Shown here piece after piece: positions 54,311-61,137 of a stretch of 64,000 nt of DNA; within the stretch, counting starts at the first letter, position 1, and each line of letters opens with the position of its first letter. The translations under genes and the position numbers were made by a program. Source of the DNA: Candidatus Cloacimonadota bacterium (lineage in GTDB: Bacteria > Cloacimonadota > Cloacimonadia > Cloacimonadales > Cloacimonadaceae); NCBI GenBank assembly GCA_028695495.1, contig JAQVIX010000001.1:19470-83469 (forward strand), in the 5' to 3' direction. Below the pieces are notes generated by a model. That model was not told the DNA's origin, searched no databases, and saw nothing but the letters and a program-made list of their open reading frames with translations.

Positions 54311-54440
54311 TTTTCACCTCTATCAGGGTTAATCTGGATATATGAAATATTTGTGGCTTATTTGTCAAGTATTATTTTTTGCTTTATTGAGTTTTAGTTC
54401 ATAATATTTTGAGATGAGGTCTTGTGTATGTGGTGCGCTC

Positions 54441-54524
54441 CCCGTTTCTCTCCCTCGCAATGCCATCGCCTCTACCGGCAATTTGTGGGGAGAGGCGAGG
54501 GCATTGTGAGGGCAACAGACGAGT
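54441..54524. repeat. 85-bp foldback repeat, copy 3 (inverted)
   Basis: CCCGTTTCTCTCCCTCGCAA at the left and GGCATTGTGAGGGCAACAGA at the right; reverse-complement orientation to the 43176 copy. Confidence 0.75.
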
Positions 54525-54543
54525 TATGCCGCGCAAGCGCAGC

Positions 54544-54578
54544 AATGTAGAATGCAAAATGTAGAGTGTAGAATGAAG
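54544..54578. repeat. Tandem 7-bp repeat array, AATGTAG type, second site
   Basis: AATGTAG, AATGCAA, AATGTAG, AGTGTAG, AATGAAG in exact register. The same unit as at 9047-9081, 45 kb away. Confidence 0.75.
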
Positions 54579-54841
54579 CTGCGCTCGTTTCAGATTTATC
54601 TGTTTTTGGTTCAGCATTTAGGAGGGGGAAAACAGGAGCTTCTACCGCGAATTGACACAAATTAGGGACGCGAATTAACACGAATGCCTTCCAGAGAATG
54701 TTTGGTCATTAATCCCTAGATCCCTATTTCATTGGATATTATCTATGTTTTGGCATTTCAGAACGGCGCAGGCAAATATCTCCTTGCCAAAATATGTATA
54801 TTGCTTAATGTGTATATAACTTTTGTTCAAGGAATATAATA

Positions 54842-55255
54842 ATGGAAATTACATATAAAGTAGTAAAAGAAGCGGATGCTGCCGCTATCTTGGGGCTTTA
54901 TCGTGCCGCTGGCTGGTGGCAGATGGATGAAAACTCCGCTTATCTGGAAACCGTTAAGGGCATTATTGCCAATAGCCTCGCCTTTGTAATTGCCCTAAAA
55001 GGCAAGGAGATTATCGGCATGGGGCGCGCTATTTCCGATGGCGTAAGCGATGCCTATATTCAGGATGTAACGGTGCTTGAACGCTATCGCGGGCAGGGCA
55101 TTGGCAAAGCCCTTATCCGAAAACTGATTGGATATTTGCAAGAACGTAAAATACAATGGATTGGGCTGATCTCCGAACCCGGTTATCAGGGCTTTTATCG
55201 TTCGTTGGGGTTTGGAGAAATGAAGGATTATACTCCCTTCCTGTTGGAACTTTAA
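54842..55255 (+). CDS. GNAT family N-acetyltransferase
   Basis: 137 residues, ATG after CAAGGAAT. The acetyl-CoA loop is DVTVLERYRGQGIGKALIRK (RGQGIG), followed by ISEPGYQGFYRSLGF typical of small GNAT enzymes. Substrate unknown. Three bases before the next gene, so probably co-transcribed. Confidence 0.88.
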   Translation: MEITYKVVKEADAAAILGLYRAAGWWQMDENSAYLETVKGIIANSLAFVIALKGKEIIGMGRAISDGVSDAYIQDVTVLERYRGQGIGKALIRKLIGYLQERKIQWIGLISEPGYQGFYRSLGFGEMKDYTPFLLEL

Positions 55256-55258
55256 ATT

Positions 55259-56182
55259 ATGGAAAACCAAATAAAAATGCCGGGGCTAAAGCCCTTACAA
55301 ATAACCGATAACCTGCTGCTGCGCGAGTATTTGCTAAAATACCCCCGAGAAAATAGCGACTATTCCCTTACCGCTCTCATAGCGTGGGGCTTTATTTACA
55401 ACAACCATTATCTCATGTTCAAAGAGCGCCTGGTAATCTTCAATCTGCAATATCAATTCATCTTATTTCCCATTGGTAAAGAGCTTAATCCCATGGAACT
55501 AAATGAATTGGTAAATAGCTTCCGGCAGTATTATCCCAAAGCGCAAGTGATTGCGATGCCGGAAGAGTATTTGGATAAATATCCCTATCTTATTGATGAT
55601 TATGAGATTTATGAAGATCGGGATTGGGCGGATTATGTGTATTCTATTGATAGTTTGGTAAATCTCAGCGGCAAGAAACTGGCGAAAAAGAAGAACCTGA
55701 TTTCGCAATTTACCCGCGCCTATCCGCAATATAAAGTGCTGAAGATTACCGAAGACCGCCTGGATGTAATCTTGCAATTTACCAAGAAATGGCGGAGAGA
55801 ACGCAGCGCCGGCGGCAGCTATCTGGATACCGAATACAAAGCAATTGAAAACACCGTAAAGTATTGGAATAAATTACCAGTAGAGGGTATCATCATCTGT
55901 TTAGACCAAAAGATTGCTGCTTATAGCATCTTTAGCCCGCAAACCGTGGATATGGTTACGGAGCATTTTGAGAAGTTTGATCCGGATAAAAAAGGCTCGG
56001 CGCAATTGATCAACTGGGAAACGGCGCGCTATTTGCAGGGGCGCTACAAGTGGATGAACCGCGAGCAGGATATTGGATTGGAAGGATTGCGCCAGGCAAA
56101 GCTTAGCTATATGCCAGAGCGTCTTTTGCCTTATTATGCGCTCCGCCCAAAAGCAGAAAGTAGCCTGTCCAAAGCAGAATAA
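55259..56182 (+). CDS. DUF2156 (phosphatidylglycerol lysyltransferase-like C-domain) protein
   Basis: 307 residues, two GNAT-like lobes. The hallmark is YSIDSLVNLSGKKLAKKKNL followed by ISQFTRAYPQYKVL; later HFEKFDPDKKGSAQLINWET and WMNREQDIGLEGLRQAKLSY, as in stand-alone DUF2156 proteins. These resemble the aminoacyl-transfer domain of MprF but lack its membrane part; substrate unknown. Its last 80 bp overlap the convergent minus-strand gene. Confidence 0.85.
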   Translation: MENQIKMPGLKPLQITDNLLLREYLLKYPRENSDYSLTALIAWGFIYNNHYLMFKERLVIFNLQYQFILFPIGKELNPMELNELVNSFRQYYPKAQVIAMPEEYLDKYPYLIDDYEIYEDRDWADYVYSIDSLVNLSGKKLAKKKNLISQFTRAYPQYKVLKITEDRLDVILQFTKKWRRERSAGGSYLDTEYKAIENTVKYWNKLPVEGIIICLDQKIAAYSIFSPQTVDMVTEHFEKFDPDKKGSAQLINWETARYLQGRYKWMNREQDIGLEGLRQAKLSYMPERLLPYYALRPKAESSLSKAE

Positions 56183-57107
56183 AAGTAAAGCTAAATAGTA
56201 ATATACGCTTCGGTTTAGGATTGCGTATCAGCTGCCAGAGCACGGGATAGCTATCCGCCATTGTCCAGCGATCGGCATAATAGCGTAGCTCATTTGCCGG
56301 TTTGAGCTTGTTTAGCGCTTCCACGCGCTTCACCAGCTTTTGGTGATACATTCTGCCGCTTTTTACACCTTTCAGATTGTAATATGTATATCCCCCTCCA
56401 AAGTCATAAAGCGGAATAAGATAGATAACGCTGTTATAGCCTTTTTCAAAAAGCTCCAGCGCCAGCGGGTCTTCGGTTTTTTTGTAATAGTAGTTGAGTT
56501 CCAAAAGCGTGGTAATCATACCACTTAGCGAGAAATATGGCTCCTCTGCCGGATACTCCATATACCAATAGCTGGAGTCATTTAGCGCTACCGCTACTTT
56601 TCCCAGCTCCGGGCGCAGCGAATTAAGCGCCTTATACGCCTTGGTATAGATATCCAAATCCCGTTCATAACCGGCGCGCTGTAAGAGTGCGTTCATCAGC
56701 GATGCCTGCGCCAGTGCAGATTGCCAGGGTTCTTTTTGCCCATATTTGGGGTAATCGAACTCATAATAAATATCCAGAGTGCTATCTGTTTCCACCGCAT
56801 GCTGCAAGAGCCAATCCGTATATTGGATAAAGCGTTTCTGCATCTTGGGGTCGTCTCGCAAAAAGAAGGCTTCCTTGGCATCGCGGGAGATAAATAGCGG
56901 ATTGTAATGCTTTTTGCCATCACTATAGCGCTGCATGGGCAGCCCAGATAAGTCCTTACTGCTGGTTTGATTGATGGGTTTGCCAGTAAGGAACCCCCAC
57001 ACCTTTTCGGCGGCAAGCTGCACGTCGGTTTCGGCAAATTGCCAGATGAGGCTCACGGTAAAGAGCGCCAAAACGCCAGATAGGATAAGTACGAACCTGC
57101 GAGACAT
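56103..57107 (-). CDS. Membrane-anchored D-glucuronyl C5-epimerase-like protein
   Basis: 334 residues; ATG directly after the permease stop with AAGGAG. A hydrophobic segment lies at each end (FVLILSGVLALFTVSLIW and ILLFSFTFILLWTGYFLLLG). Between them is an alpha/alpha-barrel-like region resembling the C5-epimerase C-terminal domain: EPWQSALAQASLMNALLQRA, YWYMEYPAEEPYFSLSGMIT and YDFGGGYTYYNLKG. It could modify a uronate-containing surface glycan, but the match is by eye. Last gene of the metal-uptake operon; its 3' end overlaps the convergent DUF2156 gene. Confidence 0.65.
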   Translation of the reverse strand: MSRRFVLILSGVLALFTVSLIWQFAETDVQLAAEKVWGFLTGKPINQTSSKDLSGLPMQRYSDGKKHYNPLFISRDAKEAFFLRDDPKMQKRFIQYTDWLLQHAVETDSTLDIYYEFDYPKYGQKEPWQSALAQASLMNALLQRAGYERDLDIYTKAYKALNSLRPELGKVAVALNDSSYWYMEYPAEEPYFSLSGMITTLLELNYYYKKTEDPLALELFEKGYNSVIYLIPLYDFGGGYTYYNLKGVKSGRMYHQKLVKRVEALNKLKPANELRYYADRWTMADSYPVLWQLIRNPKPKRILLFSFTFILLWTGYFLLLGGAHNKAKDALAYS

Positions 57108-57893
57108 TTACACTCTCCTTTTCAAGAAAAAACTGATGCCATACAGCAGCCCCTGACAGATAACGATGGTGGCGCCGGTAGGCAGATTAAGCTGGTATGA
57201 AAGCCCGAAACCAACGAGTGCGGTAAAGATGGCGGTGGCAATTGACATCAAAATGGCAAAATGCAGCCGGCGCACGATATTGAAGGCAATTACCGCCGGC
57301 AGAATGAGTTGTGCCGTTACCAGGATGATTCCCGCACTTTTAAGATTCAATACGATATTGATCGCCAAAAGCAGGTAAAAGAGCCGTTCTGCCAATGCCG
57401 TCCTGATGCGAAAGACCTTTGCCATTTCAGGATTGTAGCTGAGGTAAAAAAGCTCTTTGTAAAAGAAAAGCACATAAAGGGTATTGATAATGCTGAGGGC
57501 GCCCAATGCCCATACCTCGCCTTTCTGAATAAGTAGCACGTTGCCAAAGAGATAGCTGGGGAGGTCGAAGCTATAAGAGCGCGAAAGCGAGATGAGGATG
57601 ATGCCCAAAGCCATGGAGAGCGAGAGGAAGATGGTAATGGTATTGGCTTCCTGAAGCTTTTGGTGGCGGGAAAGCCAGGAAATACCCCAGGCAATGCCGC
57701 TTACAAAGATCATCGCTGCCAGATTCAGATTCATCCCCGTAATAATGCCGATGGCGATGCCGGCAAATGCCACGTGGGAAAGCGCTTCACCCAGATAGGA
57801 GATTTTGCGTAAGGTAACGTATGGCGCAAAGATAGCCAGCGAGATGCCGGAGAGGATGGCGCCCCAGAGGGCGGTAATCAGAAAGCCGGGCAT
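57108..57893 (-). CDS. znuB: Zinc/manganese ABC transporter permease
   Basis: 261 residues, about eight transmembrane helices, ABC-3 family. KISYLGEALSHVAFAGIAIG near the N-terminus and VTAQLILPAVIAFNIVRR near the end are typical. Its start shares one base with the ATPase stop (TAATG). Metal specificity is inferred from the binding protein; Mn cannot be excluded. Confidence 0.88.
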   Translation of the reverse strand: MPGFLITALWGAILSGISLAIFAPYVTLRKISYLGEALSHVAFAGIAIGIITGMNLNLAAMIFVSGIAWGISWLSRHQKLQEANTITIFLSLSMALGIILISLSRSYSFDLPSYLFGNVLLIQKGEVWALGALSIINTLYVLFFYKELFYLSYNPEMAKVFRIRTALAERLFYLLLAINIVLNLKSAGIILVTAQLILPAVIAFNIVRRLHFAILMSIATAIFTALVGFGLSYQLNLPTGATIVICQGLLYGISFFLKRRV

Positions 57894-58621
57894 TAGTAAT
57901 CCTTCTCAATGAGGCGGATGGTTTCGCCAAAGGTTTTTTGGATCATTTCAGCATTTACCAAGTCCATCTCGGTATGGCAATGCAGGCTGCGATTTAGGCA
58001 AATCAGGAAGCTGCAATATTCGGAAAGGGTATGCAGGTCATGGGAAATGCTGATGATGGTTTTACCCTCTTCGTTTAACTCTTTTAGGAGGGCGAAAAAG
58101 CTCTTTACGCCTACTTTATCGATGCCGGCTTCGGGTTCATCCAGTATCAGGTATGGGCTATCCGAAAGTATTGCCCGGGCAAGCATTACACGCTGAAACT
58201 CGCCGCCGGAAAGGGTGCCGATAAAGCTTTGCGCCTTCTCTTTGATGCCGCATTTTTGCATAACGGCGAGGGCCTTGGCTTTGTGGCTGGCTTTGCAGCG
58301 CCTTCCCAGAGGGATGCTGCCGGCGATGCCCATCAATACTATATCCAAGGCGGTGGCGGGAAAATCGCGGTCAAACTCCTCTCGCTGGGGCAAATAGCCA
58401 AAGTTATGCTCCTTTAGCCAATCTGCCTGTGCTTTGCCGGAGATGTGTATCTCTCCTGTTTGTAAGGGGATCAAACCCATAATCAGCTTGATCAGAGTGG
58501 ATTTGCCGGCACCGTTGGGACCTATAATCGCCGCAAACACCCCCTTGGGTATCTCAAGCTGGATATTCTGCAGGATGTCTTTGTCGGCAATCTGGTAATT
58601 CAGGTCTTTGATTTGGATCAT
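57893..58621 (-). CDS. znuC: Zinc/manganese ABC transporter ATP-binding protein
   Basis: 242 residues: Walker A IGPNGAGKSTL, LPQREEFDRDFPATALDIVL (Q-loop region typical of metal-type ATPases), signature LSGGEFQRVMLARAI, Walker B LILDEPEAGID and H-loop ISISHD. Overlaps the binding-protein stop by ATGA. Confidence 0.92.
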   Translation of the reverse strand: MIQIKDLNYQIADKDILQNIQLEIPKGVFAAIIGPNGAGKSTLIKLIMGLIPLQTGEIHISGKAQADWLKEHNFGYLPQREEFDRDFPATALDIVLMGIAGSIPLGRRCKASHKAKALAVMQKCGIKEKAQSFIGTLSGGEFQRVMLARAILSDSPYLILDEPEAGIDKVGVKSFFALLKELNEEGKTIISISHDLHTLSEYCSFLICLNRSLHCHTEMDLVNAEMIQKTFGETIRLIEKDY

Positions 58622-59571
58622 GGTGTATCTGGTTTGGGGCTAAAGCTTTCTTTCATTATTTGCCAGTTTGCCGCCATCAGTTCTGCCACGCTTTTTACCG
58701 GTAAAGTTCCGCCCAGGGGGTCGAGGGTTTCCAGCTTCAGTTTATATTCTTTGGCTAATATTTCGGCAGATTTGGGGTTTTGCTGCGGCTCGATAAAGAT
58801 GGCTTTGATCCGGTGCTGGCGAATGGTAGTGCCCAAAGCGGCAAGCTCGCGCGCGGAAGGCTCTTTGCCAGGGGAGGATTGCACCCAGCCGGCATAGTGG
58901 ATATTGTAATCCCGCGTAAAGTAATGGAAGCTATTGTGATAGGTTATTATTGCGGGCGCTTCAAAAGCGGTGCGTTCGTGCCTGATGCGGCTATCCAGAT
59001 CACTTAGCTCCTTTTGGATGATGTCATGATTGTGGGTTATTAGCGGTGCAAAATCTGGGAACAGCAGCACTAATTCGTTCTTAAGCTTGGTAGTGAGCTT
59101 TTGCAGGAGCTGAGGGGATGTCCAGAGATGCGGGTCTATCAAGGCATGCTGATGCCCGTGGTCATCCTCCTCTATATCGCTGCTAAGCTGATGATGCCGC
59201 ACCTGCTTAAGCGAATCCAGTGCGATTAAATCTTTCAGCAAATCTGCTGCCACCAATTGCTTGGCTTCCAGGTTTCCCAAAGCTTGTTCTATCAGGTGCT
59301 CCAGCCCCAAGCCATTGGATATTACCAGTTCGGCGCGGTGTAGGTCTTTCAAATCTGCCGGAGTGGGGCTAAAGGTATGGGGCGAGGCATTTGGCGGAAT
59401 CAGGCTTTTTACTTCGATGCCATCGCCTACCAATTGCTGTAGCAGCAGTTCATAAGGGTGTATGCTGCATAGTATCAGGGGTTTAGCTTCGGCTTCAGCT
59501 TCTTTGGGTTTACCGCAGGCAGCTGCCAGTAAGACTAAAATAGTGAATACAATCAGGGCAATCTTTCGCAT
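58618..59571 (-). CDS. znuA: Zinc-type metal-binding lipoprotein of ABC uptake system
   Basis: 317 residues from the second ATG (GGAG five bases upstream); the first, at 59574, is too close. Lipobox LLAAAC. Metal ligands are in ASPHTFSPTP, DPHLW, TYHNSFHYF and IFIEPQQNP. An acidic His-rich loop (EEDDHGHQH) just before DPHLW points to zinc rather than manganese. It captures metal in the periplasm for the ABC permease. First gene of the four-gene operon. Confidence 0.9.
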   Translation of the reverse strand: MRKIALIVFTILVLLAAACGKPKEAEAEAKPLILCSIHPYELLLQQLVGDGIEVKSLIPPNASPHTFSPTPADLKDLHRAELVISNGLGLEHLIEQALGNLEAKQLVAADLLKDLIALDSLKQVRHHQLSSDIEEDDHGHQHALIDPHLWTSPQLLQKLTTKLKNELVLLFPDFAPLITHNHDIIQKELSDLDSRIRHERTAFEAPAIITYHNSFHYFTRDYNIHYAGWVQSSPGKEPSARELAALGTTIRQHRIKAIFIEPQQNPKSAEILAKEYKLKLETLDPLGGTLPVKSVAELMAANWQIMKESFSPKPDTP

Positions 59572-59585
59572 CATATCTCCTATCG

Positions 59586-59616
59586 CAGGGCTAAAGGCGG
59601 GAGCGCCTGCCCCCGC
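59586..59616 (-). terminator. GC-rich hairpin between pepA and znuA
   Basis: On the minus strand GGGCGGG...CCCGCC with a GGCAGGCG loop, followed by TTTA. A weak terminator or attenuator lying before the znuA ribosome-binding site. No clear Zur box is recognised. Confidence 0.35.
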
Positions 59617-59629
59617 CCATTCTAATCTA

Positions 59630-61108
59630 TTATTCCATATTGCGCAAGAGGCTGGTAAGCAGGCGCACGCCTACCCCCGTGGCACCAACGCCGTAAATCC
59701 CTTTGGGTTTATCTTTCATGGTGCTGCCAGCGATGTCAATATGAATCCAGGGTTTATTTTGCACATATTCGCGGATAAAGAGCGCTGCGGTAATGGCGCC
59801 TGCCAGAGGGCCGCCCACGTTTTTCATATCCGCCATTTCAGACTTGATCAGTTCCTTATAGGGTTCGTGCAGAGGCATTTGCCAGATCAATTCGCCAGAA
59901 TCCCGGCTGGCTTCTTTCAGCTGCTCTATCCAAGGCTCGTTATTGCCTATTACCACGCTGTAATCCTGCCCCAAAGCTGCCGCTGCGGCACCGGTTAAAG
60001 TAGCAATATCCAATACCTTATCCGCCTTTTCCTTTTCCAATACGTAGTGAATGGCATCCACCAGGGTAAGCCGCCCTTCGGCATCGGTATTTACTACTTC
60101 GATGGTCTTGCCGCTCATGGAAGTGATGATATCACCGGGGCGGTAAGCCTCGCCGCTTATCATGTTTTCTGCCGCCGCAATGATTGCCACCACGTTTACC
60201 TTCAGCTTCAGGTTTGCCACTGCTGCCATGGTACCAATTACCGCTGCGGCACCGCCCATATCGCTCTTCATGCCCATCATGGAGTTTGCCGGCTTTATGC
60301 AATAGCCACCGGTATCGTAAGTAAGTCCCTTACCTACCAGGGCGATAAGCTGGTTCTTCTTGTCTGGATTGCCGGTATAGCGCATAATGATGAGCCGGGG
60401 ATCCACCTTGGAGCCTTTGCCCACTGCCAGAAGCGCATCCATCTTGAGGCGTTTAATCTTGTCCGCAGAGTGTGTCTCGATAGAAAAGCCGTATTGCAGG
60501 GCGGTCTTCTTGGCAAATTCCGCCAGGCTTTCGGGATTGATGATATTGGCGGGTTCATTTACCAGGTCGCGCGCCATATTGGTAGATTCGGCAAAGATTC
60601 TGCCTGCCAGGATGCCGCGGTTCAGATAGCGGGTATTTTTGGTAGAGAGCAGAAGGTGGATATTCTCGATGGTGCTGGCTTCCGGCTTACTGAGGTATTT
60701 ATCGAATCTATAAGCAGATAAGAGGGCAGATTCGGCTAATACATGCCCCAGATTCACGTCGCCCAAGGCAGAGCTAAAGCCCAGCATTACCTGCACCTGT
60801 TTCGCCTTTGCCGCCATCGCCGCACGCCAGCCCATGGCAAAGAGATCGCGCATCTTGTTGCTATCCAATTTGCTTTTAGCTCCAGCGCCCACCAGGATAA
60901 AGGTCTCTCTTTTTTTGCCTTTAATGCAGGCAAAAGTGCTTATTTTGCCATAGCCAAAGCTATAGTCATCCTCTTTTACGAAGTTTTCCAGCATTTGGAT
61001 AGTGTCTTGATCCAGGAACTCCAGACCCTTGAGTTTGCCATTTTCCTCGTGGATGAGGATCAAGGTATCCAGATGTTCGGGCAATTTGCGGGTTACATCG
61101 ATTTTCAT
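59630..61108 (-). CDS. pepA: Leucyl aminopeptidase (M17 family)
   Basis: 492 residues from the ATG at 61108, with AAGGAG six bases upstream; the ATG ten codons earlier overlaps the preceding stop and has no better site. The catalytic region is typical: GKGLTYDTGGYCIKPANSMM, MKSDMGGAAAVIG and VNTDAEGRLTLVDAIHY, giving the two-metal ligands and the Lys/Arg pair. A cytoplasmic peptidase releasing N-terminal residues; it may aid amino-acid fermentation. It lies in an operon with the large surface protein. Confidence 0.93.
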   Translation of the reverse strand: MKIDVTRKLPEHLDTLILIHEENGKLKGLEFLDQDTIQMLENFVKEDDYSFGYGKISTFACIKGKKRETFILVGAGAKSKLDSNKMRDLFAMGWRAAMAAKAKQVQVMLGFSSALGDVNLGHVLAESALLSAYRFDKYLSKPEASTIENIHLLLSTKNTRYLNRGILAGRIFAESTNMARDLVNEPANIINPESLAEFAKKTALQYGFSIETHSADKIKRLKMDALLAVGKGSKVDPRLIIMRYTGNPDKKNQLIALVGKGLTYDTGGYCIKPANSMMGMKSDMGGAAAVIGTMAAVANLKLKVNVVAIIAAAENMISGEAYRPGDIITSMSGKTIEVVNTDAEGRLTLVDAIHYVLEKEKADKVLDIATLTGAAAAALGQDYSVVIGNNEPWIEQLKEASRDSGELIWQMPLHEPYKELIKSEMADMKNVGGPLAGAITAALFIREYVQNKPWIHIDIAGSTMKDKPKGIYGVGATGVGVRLLTSLLRNME

Positions 61109-61137
61109 TGTGTACTCCTTATTTATCTCTATTTTCA

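Larger units (their letters stand above)
54311..54841. other. Non-coding divergent spacer with repeats
   Basis: Holds the third 85-bp foldback repeat (54441-54524), an AATGTAG-type 7-bp array (54544-54578) and a MITE-like right end (GTTTTGGCATTTCAGAAC near 54748). No gene or clear promoter is seen; a TATATAA-like stretch at 54810-54835 precedes the GNAT gene. Confidence 0.55.
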
